NCBI GenBank assembly: GCA_003331585.1
Contig: QOPG01000006.1
Coordinates: 1-64,000 of the forward strand
Direction of reading: 5' to 3'
DNA from: Gammaproteobacteria bacterium
Lineage (GTDB): Bacteria > Pseudomonadota > Gammaproteobacteria > Steroidobacterales > Woeseiaceae
DNA: 64,000 bases
Below the pieces are notes generated by a model. The model did no database searches. It was not told where the DNA came from and worked only from the letters and a program-made list of their open reading frames with translations. A program made the translations under genes and the position numbers. Each line of letters opens with the position of its first letter. Position 1 is the stretch's first letter. Below, one piece after another: positions 30,273 to 40,175 of the stretch.

Positions 30273-30779
30273 ATGGCAAGAAATGACCAATCAAATCTAT
30301 CAGATGATCTGATAGAAAAACTTGTAACAGTCAATAGAGTAGCAAAGGTTGTGAAGGGCGGACGTCAATTTGGATTTACAGCCTTGACTGTTGTTGGTGA
30401 TGGAAAAGGGAAAGTTGGCTTTGGCTATGGAAAAGCAAAAGAAGTTCCAATTGCAATTCAAAAGGCAATGCAGTCAGCTAGAAAACAAATGATCAAAGTT
30501 AATCTCATAAATGACACACTACAATACGCAAAAAAGGGAAGGCATGGAGCCACATATGTTTATATGCAGCCAGCATCTGAGGGAACGGGTATTATTGCAG
30601 GTGGTGCAATGAGAGCAATTTTTGAGTGTGTTGGTGTTAGAAATGTTCTTGCAAAAAGTTATGGATCAAGAAACTCAATTAATGTAGTTAGAGCTACGAT
30701 ATCAGCTTTGGAGAACATACATTCACCTCAGCAGATAGCAGCAAAACGTGGAAAAAAAGTTAAGGAAATAATTGCTTAG
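30273..30779 (+). CDS. rpsE: 30S ribosomal protein S5
   Basis: A 168-residue S5 (E. coli 167). [40 protein letters not shown] covers residues 19-58 and includes the loop where spectinomycin-resistance substitutions map; no such change is apparent. The C-terminal domain has [23 protein letters not shown]. Part of the mRNA entry pore. Confidence 0.98.
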   Translation: MARNDQSNLSDDLIEKLVTVNRVAKVVKGGRQFGFTALTVVGDGKGKVGFGYGKAKEVPIAIQKAMQSARKQMIKVNLINDTLQYAKKGRHGATYVYMQPASEGTGIIAGGAMRAIFECVGVRNVLAKSYGSRNSINVVRATISALENIHSPQQIAAKRGKKVKEIIA

Positions 30780-30801
30780 GTAGTCAAATAGAGAATTAGT
30801 G

Positions 30802-30993
30802 ATGACCAATCAAAGAAAAATAAGAGTTACACTCAATAAAAGTAAACATGGGAGATTAAAATCTCATAAAGCATGTATTGCCGGTCTAGGCTTAAGAAAG
30901 ATCAGGCAAACTGTTTCCGTCGATGATACACCACAAAATCGTGGAATGATAAATAAAATTTCATACCTTGTTTCCGTTGAGGAGGAAAAATGA
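30802..30993 (+). CDS. rpmD: 50S ribosomal protein L30
   Basis: A 63-residue L30. [33 protein letters not shown] spans residues 6-38 and matches the bacterial short L30. GTG (30799) and ATG (30802) are adjacent; ATG is preferred. The last codons overlap the rplO start (ATGA). Confidence 0.97.
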   Translation: MTNQRKIRVTLNKSKHGRLKSHKACIAGLGLRKIRQTVSVDDTPQNRGMINKISYLVSVEEEK

Positions 30994-31424
30994 ATTTAAA
31001 TACTCTAAAACCCTCTAAAGGCTCAAAAAAGAATCCGAAAAGATTGGGGCGCGGCCATTCTGCAGGACAAGGAAAAACCTCTGGAAGAGGGCATAAAGGT
31101 CAACATGCTCGTTCAGGAGGTTACCATAAAGTGGGATTTGAAGGCGGACAAATGCCTCTTCAAAGGAGGCTTCCAAAAAGAGGCTTTACGTCAAGATTAT
31201 CAAAAAATTCCGCTGAACTAAGATTACACGAATTAGCCATTCCATCAGAAGATATTATTGATATGGATGTGTTAAAAAAATTAAATTTGGTACCTAAAAA
31301 CACAAATAAAGTGAAAATTATTCTTTCCGGAGAATTAAAAAAATCTGTAACAATAAAAGGGCTTAATGTAACAAAAGGTGCTCTCTCGGCAATAGAGGCT
31401 GCAGGAGGTAAAGTTGAAAATTGA
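30990..31424 (+). CDS. rplO: 50S ribosomal protein L15
   Basis: A 144-residue L15 (E. coli 144). The glycine/basic N-terminal extension reads [30 protein letters not shown] over residues 15-44, threading into 23S rRNA, followed by [17 protein letters not shown]. The C-terminus has [10 protein letters not shown]. Starts within the rpmD stop; GAGGAGG just upstream (30978-30984) is a strong ribosome-binding site. Confidence 0.98.
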   Translation: MNLNTLKPSKGSKKNPKRLGRGHSAGQGKTSGRGHKGQHARSGGYHKVGFEGGQMPLQRRLPKRGFTSRLSKNSAELRLHELAIPSEDIIDMDVLKKLNLVPKNTNKVKIILSGELKKSVTIKGLNVTKGALSAIEAAGGKVEN

Positions 31425-31449
31425 GCTAAGATGACCAACTAAAATATAC

Positions 31450-32793
31450 ATGGCGAAGAAGAAAAATAAAAATCAGGCAGAAGCAAGCATTAATAACAAG
31501 AACGGAGAACTAAGCTCTCGGTTTATGTTTCTTGCTGGCGCATTAATTATATTTAGAGCAGGAACATTCATTCCAGTTCCGGGCGTTGATCCTGCTGCAC
31601 TTGCTGCTTTTTTTGATCAGCAAGCTGGTAATATGCTCGCACTTTTCAATTTGTTTTCAGGCGGAGCACTTTCAAGATTTGGAATTTTTGCTTTAGGGAT
31701 AATGCCATATATATCAGCATCAATAATAATGCAGATGTCCAGCATGATTGTTCCATCAATGCAGCAGTTGAGAAAAGAAGGTGAGTCAGGAAAAAGAAAA
31801 ATAACACAGTACACTCGATACGGAACAGTTTTTCTTTCTCTATTTCAATCAATTGCCGCCGCTTCATGGTTACAAAGTCAGCCTGGTGTTGTGGTAAACC
31901 CTGGTTTCTTTTTTCTTGTAACTGCATGTATAACTCTAGTGACAGGAACAATGTTTTTAATGTGGCTTGGAGAGCAAATAACAGAACGCGGTATTGGAAA
32001 TGGAATTTCAATGATCATTTTGGCTGGGATAATTGCAGGTTTGCCTGCCGCTGTAGCTGGTACAGCTGAATTAGTTAGAAATGGAGAGATGTCATCTGCT
32101 ACTGCTATTTTATTATTGATTGTATTTATTGGGGCTATCTTGTTCGTAGTTTACATGGAAAGAGCTCAAAGAAGAATCGCGGTGAACTATGCTCGAAGAC
32201 AACAAGGTAGAAGGATGATACAGGGGCAAAATACCCATCTTCCCTTTAAAATTAATATGTCAGGAGTAATACCTGCTATATTTGCATCAAGTATACTTTT
32301 ATTTCCTGCAACAATAGCTCAATTTTTTGGGCAATCAGCAAACCCAAATGCTTTCCAAGAAACTCTTCTAACAGTTGGTGCAAATTTAGGCCCAGGTCAG
32401 CCTGTCTATGTAATTTTATATGCTGTCATGATCATATTTTTCTGTTTTTTCTATACTGCACTTGTTTTCAACGCAAAAGAAACCGCAGATAACTTAAAGA
32501 GATCTGGAGCATTTGTTCCAGGTATAAGACCCGGAGCTCAGACTGCGGATTATATTGATAAAGTATTAACCAGAATAACTTTCTGGGGTGCAATGTACGT
32601 AGCTGCCGTTTGCTTACTCCCTGAGATATTTAGAATGTTTTATCCGAGTATGCCATTTAATTTTGGGGGAACATCTCTTCTGATATTGGTTGTAGTTACA
32701 ATGGATTTTATGTCTCAAATGCAGGCCCATGCAATGAGTCATCAGTATGACGGAATGATGAAAAAAGCAAATTTAAGAAATTATAAGAGATAA
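31450..32793 (+). CDS. secY: Preprotein translocase subunit SecY
   Basis: A 447-residue, ten-helix channel subunit of the Sec translocon (E. coli 443). [12 protein letters not shown] near residue 37, the plug and helix 2 region [27 protein letters not shown], the cytosolic [18 protein letters not shown], and the loop [20 protein letters not shown] are all present. It partners with SecE (6653). Standard position at the end of spc before rpmJ. Confidence 0.99.
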   Translation: MAKKKNKNQAEASINNKNGELSSRFMFLAGALIIFRAGTFIPVPGVDPAALAAFFDQQAGNMLALFNLFSGGALSRFGIFALGIMPYISASIIMQMSSMIVPSMQQLRKEGESGKRKITQYTRYGTVFLSLFQSIAAASWLQSQPGVVVNPGFFFLVTACITLVTGTMFLMWLGEQITERGIGNGISMIILAGIIAGLPAAVAGTAELVRNGEMSSATAILLLIVFIGAILFVVYMERAQRRIAVNYARRQQGRRMIQGQNTHLPFKINMSGVIPAIFASSILLFPATIAQFFGQSANPNAFQETLLTVGANLGPGQPVYVILYAVMIIFFCFFYTALVFNAKETADNLKRSGAFVPGIRPGAQTADYIDKVLTRITFWGAMYVAAVCLLPEIFRMFYPSMPFNFGGTSLLILVVVTMDFMSQMQAHAMSHQYDGMMKKANLRNYKR

Positions 32794-32829
32794 GTAATTT
32801 ACTATTAGTAAGTTTGGAGTGATCAGAAA

Positions 32830-32946
32830 ATGAAAGTTAGAGCGTCAGTGAGGAAAATGTGTAGAAACTGTAAAATTATCAGGCGTAAAGGCGTGGTGAG
32901 AGTAATATGCTCTTCTGATGCTAGACATAAACAAAGACAAGGTTAA
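32830..32946 (+). CDS. rpmJ: 50S ribosomal protein L36
   Basis: A 38-residue protein, [14 protein letters not shown] at the start and ending [10 protein letters not shown]. The zinc ligands C11, C14, C27 and H33 are all kept, so this is the zinc-binding (C+) type. Lies between secY and rpsM, as in E. coli. The rpsM start follows after only 21 bases. Confidence 0.97.
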   Translation: MKVRASVRKMCRNCKIIRRKGVVRVICSSDARHKQRQG

Positions 32947-32967
32947 TTAACTAAAAGGTATAAATAA

Positions 32968-33324
32968 GTGGCTCGAATAGCAGGTATAAATATTCCGTTA
33001 AATAAGCATATAGTAATTGCTTTAACGGCAATCTATGGGGTAGGTGACTCAAGAGCTCGCCTAATTTGTAATGTTGCAGGAGTTAAACCAGAAACAAAGG
33101 TAAAAGATTTAGCAGAAACTGAGGTTAATGATCTTAGGCAAGCAGTAGCAAAATACACTGTAGAGGGTGATCTTAAAAGAGAATCTTCAATGAATATAAA
33201 AAGACTCATGGACTTAGGATGCTACAGAGGTATTAGGCATCGAAAAGGATTGCCGTTAAGGGGTCAAAGAACAAAAACAAACGCAAGAACAAGAAAAGGT
33301 CCAAGAAGACCTATAAAAAGATAA
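32968..33324 (+). CDS. rpsM: 30S ribosomal protein S13
   Basis: A 118-residue S13 (E. coli 118) starting at GTG 32968 with AAAAGG upstream. [25 protein letters not shown] opens it (residues 2-26), and [30 protein letters not shown] covers the C-terminal tail that touches P-site tRNA. First gene of the alpha operon. In E. coli a pseudoknot before rpsM binds S4; the 21-base spacer here leaves no room for that structure unless it lies within rpmJ. Confidence 0.98.
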   Translation: MARIAGINIPLNKHIVIALTAIYGVGDSRARLICNVAGVKPETKVKDLAETEVNDLRQAVAKYTVEGDLKRESSMNIKRLMDLGCYRGIRHRKGLPLRGQRTKTNARTRKGPRRPIKR

Positions 33325-33362
33325 AAAAAATTTAGTATAAGGATTCTATCCTAGGAAAAAAA

Positions 33363-33743
33363 ATGGCTGAAAATAAGAAAAAGAAAGTTAAAAAACATGT
33401 TGTTGACGCAATTGCTCATATTCATGCTTCCTTTAATAACACAATTATTACGATAACTGATCGACAGGGTAACGCGCTCTCTTGGGCAACTTCTGGTGGA
33501 TGCGGTTTCAGAGGATCTAGGAAATCGACTCCTTTCGCAGCACAGGTTGCTTCTGATAAAGCTGGTCGTGCAGCCCAGGAATTTGGAGTGAAGAATGTTG
33601 ACGTTCGAGTAAAAGGCCCTGGCCCAGGAAGAGAGTCAGCAGTAAGAGCTCTTAACGCGCTTGGGATGCAAATTCAGAATATAGAGGATGTTACACCAAT
33701 TCCTCATAACGGTTGTCGACCACCAAAAAAACGTCGAGTATAG
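33363..33743 (+). CDS. rpsK: 30S ribosomal protein S11
   Basis: A 126-residue S11. [45 protein letters not shown] spans residues 13-57, and the C-terminus [17 protein letters not shown] then [13 protein letters not shown] is invariant. It lines the platform near the Shine-Dalgarno cleft. Spaced 38 bases from rpsM. Confidence 0.98.
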   Translation: MAENKKKKVKKHVVDAIAHIHASFNNTIITITDRQGNALSWATSGGCGFRGSRKSTPFAAQVASDKAGRAAQEFGVKNVDVRVKGPGPGRESAVRALNALGMQIQNIEDVTPIPHNGCRPPKKRRV

Positions 33744-33756
33744 AGGATAGAAGAAT

Positions 33757-34377
33757 ATGGCAAGATATATTGGACCAAAATGTAAATTATCACGAAGAGA
33801 AGGTACGGACTTATTTCTTAAAAGTGGAGTAAGACCTCTCGAATCTAAGTGCAAACTTGATGTGCCTCCTGGAGGGAGCTCTCAACGCCGTCCAAGAACT
33901 TCAGATTATGGTCTGCAGTTGAGAGAAAAACAAAAATTACGTCGTATGTATGGAGTACTTGAGAGGCAATTTAGAAACTACTACAAGAAAGCAGCCCAAT
34001 TAAAAGGCTCAACAGGAGAGAATCTTCTAACTTTACTTGAAGGAAGATTAGATAATGTAGTTTATAGGATGGGCTATGCATCAACTAGAGCTGAAGCTAG
34101 GCAACTCGTGAGCCATAAAAGTATTGAAGTAAATGGTTCTATAGTAAATATACCTTCAGCTCAAGTATCAGCCGGTGATTCAATTTCTATTAGAGATAAA
34201 TCAAAGAAGCAACTTAGAATCAAAAGCGCCATTGAAATTGCTGAACAGATTGGACTTCCTGATTGGGTGGAGGTTGATACCAAAAAAATGTCAGGAACAA
34301 TAAAATCATTACCAAGTCGAGAAGACATTCTTCCCGATATAAACGAAAATTTAGTAGTCGAGTTGTACTCGAAATAG
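33757..34377 (+). CDS. rpsD: 30S ribosomal protein S4
   Basis: A 206-residue S4 (E. coli 206). [20 protein letters not shown] at the start; [22 protein letters not shown]; and the S4 RNA-binding domain [30 protein letters not shown] (about 99-128). It initiates 16S 5'-domain assembly and in E. coli represses the alpha operon. Confidence 0.98.
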   Translation: MARYIGPKCKLSRREGTDLFLKSGVRPLESKCKLDVPPGGSSQRRPRTSDYGLQLREKQKLRRMYGVLERQFRNYYKKAAQLKGSTGENLLTLLEGRLDNVVYRMGYASTRAEARQLVSHKSIEVNGSIVNIPSAQVSAGDSISIRDKSKKQLRIKSAIEIAEQIGLPDWVEVDTKKMSGTIKSLPSREDILPDINENLVVELYSK

Positions 34378-34393
34378 TCAGGAGACTTTTCCC

Positions 34394-35377
34394 ATGCATG
34401 AATCAGTAAACGAGTTTTTAAAACCACGCAATGTAAAAGTTGCGTCATCAAACGAATGGCAGGCAAAAGTTGTGATTGAGCCATTTGAAAGAGGTTATGG
34501 TCATACTCTTGGTAATGCCCTAAGAAGAATACTTTTATCCTCAATGCCAGGAACAGCTATTGTTGAAGCTGAAATTGATGGGGTACTTCATGAATATACA
34601 AGTATAGACGGAGTGCAAGAAGATGTAGTCGAAATACTTTTGAATTTGAAAAAGGTTGCTGTTTGTCTTCATGGTAGGAATTCTGCTGAACTCACTATTT
34701 CAAAAAAAGGTCCTGGTGTAGTTACAGGCGCTGATATCAGTCTAGATCATGATGTTGAGATTATGAATCCTGATATTGTTATTGCTAATCTATCAAGTAC
34801 AGGAAGCATTTCGATGAAACTATTAGTCGAAAGAGGTCGAGGTTATCGTCCAGCTATTAGAGGTCCTGTTTTTGATGAAGAATCAGGCCCAATAGGTAGA
34901 CTTCAGCTTGATGCTTCATTTAGTCCAATTCACCGTGTTTCTTATGATGTTGAAGCTACGAGGGTAGAACAAAGAACTGATCTTGATAAACTAGTCATAG
35001 ATATTGAGACAAACGGAACCATCGACCCCGAAGAAGCAATTAGGCATGCAGGAAGTATTCTTAAAGATCAATTATCTGTTTTTGTGGACCTTGAAACTGA
35101 GGAAGAAGGTGCGAATGAAGAGGAAGAAAATCAGATCGATCCAGCACTCCTACGCCCAGTTGACGAGCTTGAACTAACTGTTCGTTCTGCTAATTGTTTG
35201 AAAGCAGAACAAGTTATGTATATTGGTGATCTTGTACAAAAAACTGAAGTTGAATTACTGAGGACACCAAATTTAGGTAAAAAATCACTGACTGAAATAA
35301 AAGAGATATTGGAGAGTAATGGATTGACTCTAGGCATGAAATTAGAAAACTGGCCTCCATCAAACTTGGCTCAGTAA
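34394..35377 (+). CDS. rpoA: RNA polymerase alpha subunit
   Basis: A 327-residue alpha subunit. The N-terminal assembly domain has [25 protein letters not shown] (residues 35-59). An acidic linker ([12 protein letters not shown], about 236-247) leads to the C-terminal domain with [25 protein letters not shown] and the DNA-contacting [14 protein letters not shown]. Located between rpsD and rplQ as in all gammaproteobacteria. Confidence 0.99.
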   Translation: MHESVNEFLKPRNVKVASSNEWQAKVVIEPFERGYGHTLGNALRRILLSSMPGTAIVEAEIDGVLHEYTSIDGVQEDVVEILLNLKKVAVCLHGRNSAELTISKKGPGVVTGADISLDHDVEIMNPDIVIANLSSTGSISMKLLVERGRGYRPAIRGPVFDEESGPIGRLQLDASFSPIHRVSYDVEATRVEQRTDLDKLVIDIETNGTIDPEEAIRHAGSILKDQLSVFVDLETEEEGANEEEENQIDPALLRPVDELELTVRSANCLKAEQVMYIGDLVQKTEVELLRTPNLGKKSLTEIKEILESNGLTLGMKLENWPPSNLAQ

Positions 35378-35410
35378 TAATAATTGATAGATATATAAAG
35401 AGATAAGGTT

Positions 35411-35815
35411 ATGCGTCACAGAAAATCAGGACGAAGATTAGGGCGAAACAGCTCACATAGAAAAGCAATGTTTAGAAATATGTCCGTTTCTTTGCTAATT
35501 AATGAAGCTATTAAAACAACAGTGCCAAAAGCAAAAGAACTAAGACGAGTTGTTGAACCGCTTATTACGAAAGCAAAAAAAGACAGTGTTGCTAATAGAA
35601 GACATGCATTCGATCGACTAAGAGACAAGGAAGCTGTTGGTAAACTTTTTTTAGATATTGGACCTCGATTTTCGAGTAGACCAGGAGGTTACCTTAGGAT
35701 ACTCAAGATTGGACCAAGAGCAGGTGATGCAGCACCAATGGCAATGGTGCAATTAGTAGAAAAACCTCAAAATAATGAGGAAAATTCAGAAATAACTCAG
35801 CCAGTAAAAGAATAA
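35411..35815 (+). CDS. rplQ: 50S ribosomal protein L17
   Basis: A 134-residue L17. [20 protein letters not shown] opens it, then [15 protein letters not shown] and [20 protein letters not shown]. It ends in a short acidic tail. Last gene of the alpha operon. Confidence 0.98.
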   Translation: MRHRKSGRRLGRNSSHRKAMFRNMSVSLLINEAIKTTVPKAKELRRVVEPLITKAKKDSVANRRHAFDRLRDKEAVGKLFLDIGPRFSSRPGGYLRILKIGPRAGDAAPMAMVQLVEKPQNNEENSEITQPVKE

Positions 35816-35869
35816 TTGCCAGCCACGAATATATAACAATTATTGACATCATGGTTAAAATAATAATGT

Positions 35870-35890
35870 CTCAGATCGTTTTAATCTGAG
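35870..35890 (+). terminator. Hairpin after the alpha operon
   Basis: CTCAGAT (35870-35876) and ATCTGAG (35884-35890) form a 7-bp stem with a 7-base loop. Only CATTTCT follows, so termination may be weak. The ATG of the next gene begins 7 bases later. The stem may therefore also mask that gene's translation start. Confidence 0.5.
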
Positions 35891-35897
35891 CATTTCT

Positions 35898-36713
35898 ATG
35901 TCAAGCATAAAAGCAAAACAAACTGTCATAATAACCGGTGCTTCAAAAGGAGTAGGAAAAGCTTGCGCTAGACTTTTTGCTCAGAAGCGTCTGAATCTTG
36001 TTCTTGTAGCAAGGAATAAAAAAAATCTTGATATATTGTCGGAGGAGTTAAATCTCCTTACCGAGGTTATGGTAGTGCCAATGGATGTAAAGAACCAAAG
36101 TCACTGTTCGACTCTAGTTGAGAAGGTATTTTCAATGTTTGGTTCAATTGATATCTTGATAAATAATGCTGGTTATCATGCAAGAGGCTTAGTCGAAAAT
36201 AATAAATTTGAAGATTTAGCCATGATGATAGATGTTAATTTAAAAGCCCCGATTGTATTAAGTAGGCTGGTCTTACCGTTTATGGTAAATAAGAATTGCG
36301 CAATTATTAATGTTGCATCCCTCGCAGGGAGGACGCCTATTCCAGGCTCATCTGTATATTCGGCCTCTAAGTTTGGATTGCGGGCTTTTACATATTCTCT
36401 GGCAACTGAACTTAGAGGAAGAGATATCAAGATTGCCGTTATTTCACCTGGCCCGATAGATACAGGATTTATTTTGGATGATATTGATAGTGTCTCAGAT
36501 TTAACTTTTTCTCAAAGAATTAGTACCGCGGAAAATGTTGCAAAAGAAATTTTAAATCTCTGCACAAATAAAAGAATTGAGAAGACTATGCCATGGTTAA
36601 GCGGCATCTTAACTAATCTTACTTATCTTTTTCCTAAAATTAGTCAATTTATGCTTCCTTTTATGGAAAATCAAGGAAGAAGAAATAAGAGAAAAATAAA
36701 AAATAAAATATAA
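35898..36713 (+). CDS. Short-chain dehydrogenase/reductase
   Basis: A 271-residue classical SDR. The Rossmann loop TGASKGVG lies at 13-20, NNAG at 89-92, the catalytic serine at about S141, and YSASK at 154-158 (Tyr and Lys of the active site). The basic residues after strand 2 (VARNKKN) suggest NADPH preference. The C-terminal 60 residues, unlike the core, are hydrophobic then very basic (GRRNKRKIKNK), resembling membrane-associated SDRs that act on lipids. Substrate unknown. No Shine-Dalgarno is visible, and a hairpin lies directly upstream. Confidence 0.9.
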   Translation: MSSIKAKQTVIITGASKGVGKACARLFAQKRLNLVLVARNKKNLDILSEELNLLTEVMVVPMDVKNQSHCSTLVEKVFSMFGSIDILINNAGYHARGLVENNKFEDLAMMIDVNLKAPIVLSRLVLPFMVNKNCAIINVASLAGRTPIPGSSVYSASKFGLRAFTYSLATELRGRDIKIAVISPGPIDTGFILDDIDSVSDLTFSQRISTAENVAKEILNLCTNKRIEKTMPWLSGILTNLTYLFPKISQFMLPFMENQGRRNKRKIKNKI

Positions 36714-36769
36714 ATTAGTTATTATCCTAAGCATTATTTATCATGTTACCTAAAGAAGGAAATAATGTT

Positions 36770-37780
36770 ATGCAAAAAGAAATATACCTTACTGGAATTA
36801 CCACAACCGGTACACCTCATATTGGAAATTATGTAGGGGCTATTGGGCCGGGAGTTCAAGCTAGCAAGGATAAATCTAAAGATAATTTTTATTTTCTTGC
36901 TGATCTTCATGCTTTAGCAAAAGCAGGAGATCCAGAAAGAATTACTAGATCTACATTAGAGATTGCAGCCGCATGGTTGGCGTTGGGCTTGGATATAGAT
37001 AATGCATATTTTTATAGGCAATCAGATATACATGAAATATCAGAATTGACATGGATACTGACGAGTATGACTTCAAAAGGGCTTATGAATAGAGCTCACT
37101 CCTACAAAGCTCAAGTACAAAATAATATTGAATCTAATGCTAAAGATCAAGATAAAGGGATTAATATGGCGTTGTATAGCTATCCAATTTTGATGGCTGC
37201 AGACATCCTCATGTTTAAATCAACGCATGTTCCAGTTGGTAGAGATCAGAAGCAACATATTGAAATGACTAGAGATATTGCTCAGAGATTCAATCATAAT
37301 TATGGGGATATTTTAGTTATTCCTGAAGCAGTGATAAGTGAAGAAACAGCAACATTATCTGGTTTAGATGGAAGAAAGATGAGCAAAAGCTATGATAATG
37401 TTATCCCCCTATTTGTCGATGAAAAAAAACTAAAAAAATTAATTATGAAAGTTAAAACTAATAGTCTCGAACCAGGTGAAAAAAAGGATAAAGATGATTC
37501 GATTTTGTTTGATATTTTCCAGGCTTTTTCATCGAAGGAAGAAACTAAAAACATTGAAAAACTTTATGAGCAGGGAATAGCATGGGGAGAAATGAAGAAA
37601 ATTCTTTTTGAATGCATAAATGATCAATTAAAACCCGCAAGAGAGAAGTATCAAATATTAATTAATAACCCAAAAGAAATAGAGAATGAACTAATCTCAG
37701 GAGCGAAGCGAGCGAGAGAGATTTCGATACCATATATGGAGCAGATAAGAAGTGCAGTAGGTATAAGAAAACTTTGTTAA
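36770..37780 (+). CDS. trpS: Tryptophanyl-tRNA synthetase
   Basis: A 336-residue class Ic synthetase. GTPHIGN (14-20) is the HIGH motif and KMSKS lies at 203-207; the tryptophan-pocket region includes FYRQSDIHEISELTWIL. It charges tRNA-Trp (CCA), whose gene is at 6502. ATG 36770 with GAAGGA nine bases upstream is preferred over ATG 36743. The stop TAA shares its last base with the next gene's ATG (TAATG), so it heads a tight gene group. Confidence 0.97.
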   Translation: MQKEIYLTGITTTGTPHIGNYVGAIGPGVQASKDKSKDNFYFLADLHALAKAGDPERITRSTLEIAAAWLALGLDIDNAYFYRQSDIHEISELTWILTSMTSKGLMNRAHSYKAQVQNNIESNAKDQDKGINMALYSYPILMAADILMFKSTHVPVGRDQKQHIEMTRDIAQRFNHNYGDILVIPEAVISEETATLSGLDGRKMSKSYDNVIPLFVDEKKLKKLIMKVKTNSLEPGEKKDKDDSILFDIFQAFSSKEETKNIEKLYEQGIAWGEMKKILFECINDQLKPAREKYQILINNPKEIENELISGAKRAREISIPYMEQIRSAVGIRKLC

Positions 37781-38241
37781 TGAAATTAATGACGAGAAAG
37801 AAGGGCCCGATACCACCAATTATTATTATTATAAATATTCTATTACAGTTTTCTTGCGGTGTATTTTTCAAATATTTAAGCTTTAATATAAAATTTCTTG
37901 TTATCCTGGGTTGGTTTTTAATTCCTGTATCATTACTAATGATTTTTGTTTGCTTGTTTGAATTTCGAAAGAATAAAACAACATTTGTCGTTTTTAAAAA
38001 TCCAGTAAAACTTATTACATATGGACTTTATTCATACTCACGAAATCCAATGTATTTGGGTATGCTAATGATGTTAATAGCAATTGCTTTAATATTGAGT
38101 AACATTGGAAGTATACTGTTTGCGTTTCTGTTTATACCAACAATGAAACATCGTATTATTCTTCATGAGGAGATGATACTTATGGATGAGTTTCCTTTGG
38201 AATATAAAATGTATAAAAAAAACACAAGAAGATGGATATAA
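37780..38241 (+). CDS. ICMT/PEMT-family membrane methyltransferase
   Basis: A 153-residue protein with four hydrophobic segments (about 11-30, 37-60, 92-107 and 110-121). It contains YGLYSYSRNPMYLGM (81-95), the E130-E131 pair and a C-terminal RRW (150-152). These match isoprenylcysteine-carboxyl-methyltransferase-like and phospholipid-methyltransferase enzymes, which bind SAM at the membrane face. Bacterial members rarely have known substrates. Start overlaps the trpS stop; its own 3' end overlaps the next gene by 10 bases. Confidence 0.83.
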   Translation: MKLMTRKKGPIPPIIIIINILLQFSCGVFFKYLSFNIKFLVILGWFLIPVSLLMIFVCLFEFRKNKTTFVVFKNPVKLITYGLYSYSRNPMYLGMLMMLIAIALILSNIGSILFAFLFIPTMKHRIILHEEMILMDEFPLEYKMYKKNTRRWI

Positions 38242-39023
38242 ATAATAAATTAAAAAAAATAATTGATTTTGAGAATTACCCAATACATCAAGCATCATTT
38301 ATCTCTAAATGTCGAGATAAAATTAATAATGAGGGATGTGTTGTTTTGCCAGATTTTTTGAATCATGAAACTATAAATCAATTAATTTCAGAAAGTAAAA
38401 AAAATCAAGAAAAAGCTTATTACTGTAGGCAAGAGCATAGTGTTTTTATAATGCCTTATGATGATAATTTTCCTCCTGATCATCCAAGGAATAGACTTGT
38501 TGTTTCTTCAAAAGGTTGTATTACAGATGATCAAATTTCATATAACTCAAGTTTAAAAATATTGTATAAATCAGATCTCTTTCGAGATTTTATTGCGCAG
38601 GTAGTTGGAGAGAAGAAGTTATATGAATACAATGACAAACTATCTTCCGTCAATATTCATTATGCGTCAGAAGGGCAAGAACTCGGTTGGCATTTTGATA
38701 ACTCATCTTTTGCTATTACGCTTCTTATTCAAAAACCAATCGCAGGAGGTGAATTTCAATACATCCGAAATTTTCGTGATGCCGACAGTAATGAAATGAA
38801 CTATGGAGGCGTAGAGGAGTTACTGAATGATAAAATTGGTTATGATTCACTATCTATGGATCCAGGAACACTTGTGTTATTTAGAGGGAGAAACTCAATA
38901 CATCGAGTGACACCAGTAAAAGGAGGGCTAACAAGAATGCTAGCAGTCCTTGCATATAATTCGGAGCCAAATATATCTTTATCTGAAACCTCGCGAATGA
39001 CTTTCTATGGAAGGCTGGAATAA
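38232..39023 (+). CDS. Fe(II)/2-oxoglutarate oxygenase, HalD/BesD-like
   Basis: A 263-residue protein. The double-stranded beta-helix core shows WHFDNSSFAITLLIQ (153-167, iron ligands H154 and D156), GGEFQYIRNFRD (172-183), then PGTLVLFRGRNSIHRVTPV (211-229, third ligand H224) and R235, the probable 2-oxoglutarate salt bridge. This layout recalls the ArpA and HalD/BesD group acting on free amino acids. Halogenases of that group replace the Asp of HxD with Gly; here Asp is present, so hydroxylation is expected. Substrate is not known. Overlaps the methyltransferase gene and is 5 bases before an SDR. Confidence 0.82.
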   Translation: MDINNKLKKIIDFENYPIHQASFISKCRDKINNEGCVVLPDFLNHETINQLISESKKNQEKAYYCRQEHSVFIMPYDDNFPPDHPRNRLVVSSKGCITDDQISYNSSLKILYKSDLFRDFIAQVVGEKKLYEYNDKLSSVNIHYASEGQELGWHFDNSSFAITLLIQKPIAGGEFQYIRNFRDADSNEMNYGGVEELLNDKIGYDSLSMDPGTLVLFRGRNSIHRVTPVKGGLTRMLAVLAYNSEPNISLSETSRMTFYGRLE

Positions 39024-39028
39024 ATCTG

Positions 39029-39787
39029 ATGTTTGATTTTAGAGGTAAAAAAGTATTTATAACTGGTGGAACCAGAGGAATTGGTAAGGCTGTTTCGGAA
39101 AAATTTGCTAAACACGGAGCTGATATAGCAATTACTTATTTTAAAGAAAAAATACTCGCAAAGAACTTAATTAATTCTTTATCAGGTTCCAATCACAATT
39201 GCTTTCAATTAGATATTTCTGATAAAGATCAGGTTCAAAATACGATTGATGATGCTATCTCCTTTCTGGGTGGATTGGATATTGTAATTAATAATGCTGG
39301 AATTTTTATTGACCATCCTATATTTGAGGTGACTTATGATGATTGGCAAGATTCATGGCATTCTACATTAGAAACAAATCTTATTGGTCCAGCAAATGTC
39401 TGTTATTTTGCGGGGTCATACTTTAAAAAAAAGAAAAAAGGGAAAATAATTAATATCTCATCGAGAGGGGCTAATAGAGGCGAGCCAACTGCTCCTGCTT
39501 ATGGAGCAAGTAAGGCTGGACTTAATGCATTGAGTCAATCGCTTGCAATTGCTCTGGCACCTTACAATATTTTTGTAGGAGTGGTTGCCCCAGGTTTTGT
39601 CGAAACTGACATGACAGCTGAGATTTTATCTAGCTCGAAAGGAGATATAATAAAGAGTCAAAGCCCCTTGAATAGAGTGGGTCAACCAGAAGAAATAGCT
39701 AATGCAGTAATGATGATGGCGATGGATGGAATGGAATATGCGACCGGTTCAATAATTGATTTAAACGGCGCCTCCTATTTAAGATAA
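39029..39787 (+). CDS. Short-chain dehydrogenase/reductase (FabG-like)
   Basis: A 252-residue classical SDR. TGGTRGIG at 12-19, NNAG at 88-91, catalytic serine at 144-145, YGASK at 158-162, and the C-terminal ATGSIIDLNGAS typical of FabG-like proteins. It begins five bases after the oxygenase, so the two may act in sequence, an SDR oxidising an alcohol created by hydroxylation. Being the fatty-acid FabG itself is unlikely, given the lack of fab neighbours. Confidence 0.9.
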   Translation: MFDFRGKKVFITGGTRGIGKAVSEKFAKHGADIAITYFKEKILAKNLINSLSGSNHNCFQLDISDKDQVQNTIDDAISFLGGLDIVINNAGIFIDHPIFEVTYDDWQDSWHSTLETNLIGPANVCYFAGSYFKKKKKGKIINISSRGANRGEPTAPAYGASKAGLNALSQSLAIALAPYNIFVGVVAPGFVETDMTAEILSSSKGDIIKSQSPLNRVGQPEEIANAVMMMAMDGMEYATGSIIDLNGASYLR

Positions 39788-39813
39788 AATTACCACGAAA
39801 CAAGGAAACATAA

Positions 39814-40152
39814 ATGTCTGATTTATCATGGAAAGAGTTTGAGAGAGTAGATATAAGAGTTGGAACTGTCGTAAAGGCAGAAATTTTTAAAGAAGCAATA
39901 AAGCCAGCAATTAAGTTAATGATAGATTTCGGTAAAGAAATTGGCGTGAAAAAGTCCTCTGCTCAAATAACTCATCATTACAATCCCTACGATCTGATAG
40001 GAAAACAAGTTTCTGCTGTAGTTAATTTTCCAGAAAAACAGATAGGCCCGTTTATGTCAGAGTGTTTGGTCACTGGTTTTTTAGAAGAAGATGGATCCGT
40101 GGTGCTTGCTGTTCCAGATAAGAAGGTGAAAAACGGAGTTAGGTTAGCTTAA
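39814..40152 (+). CDS. CsaA/YgjH-type tRNA-binding protein
   Basis: A 112-residue OB-fold protein. [17 protein letters not shown] opens it, then [23 protein letters not shown] and [21 protein letters not shown]. These match the EMAP-II-like tRNA-binding domain of CsaA, reported as a chaperone-like or tRNA-binding protein. Stand-alone and without a synthetase fusion. Spaced 26 bases from the SDR and 23 from upp. Confidence 0.9.
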   Translation: MSDLSWKEFERVDIRVGTVVKAEIFKEAIKPAIKLMIDFGKEIGVKKSSAQITHHYNPYDLIGKQVSAVVNFPEKQIGPFMSECLVTGFLEEDGSVVLAVPDKKVKNGVRLA

Positions 40153-40175
40153 TAAATATAGTATAGGAAAAACAT

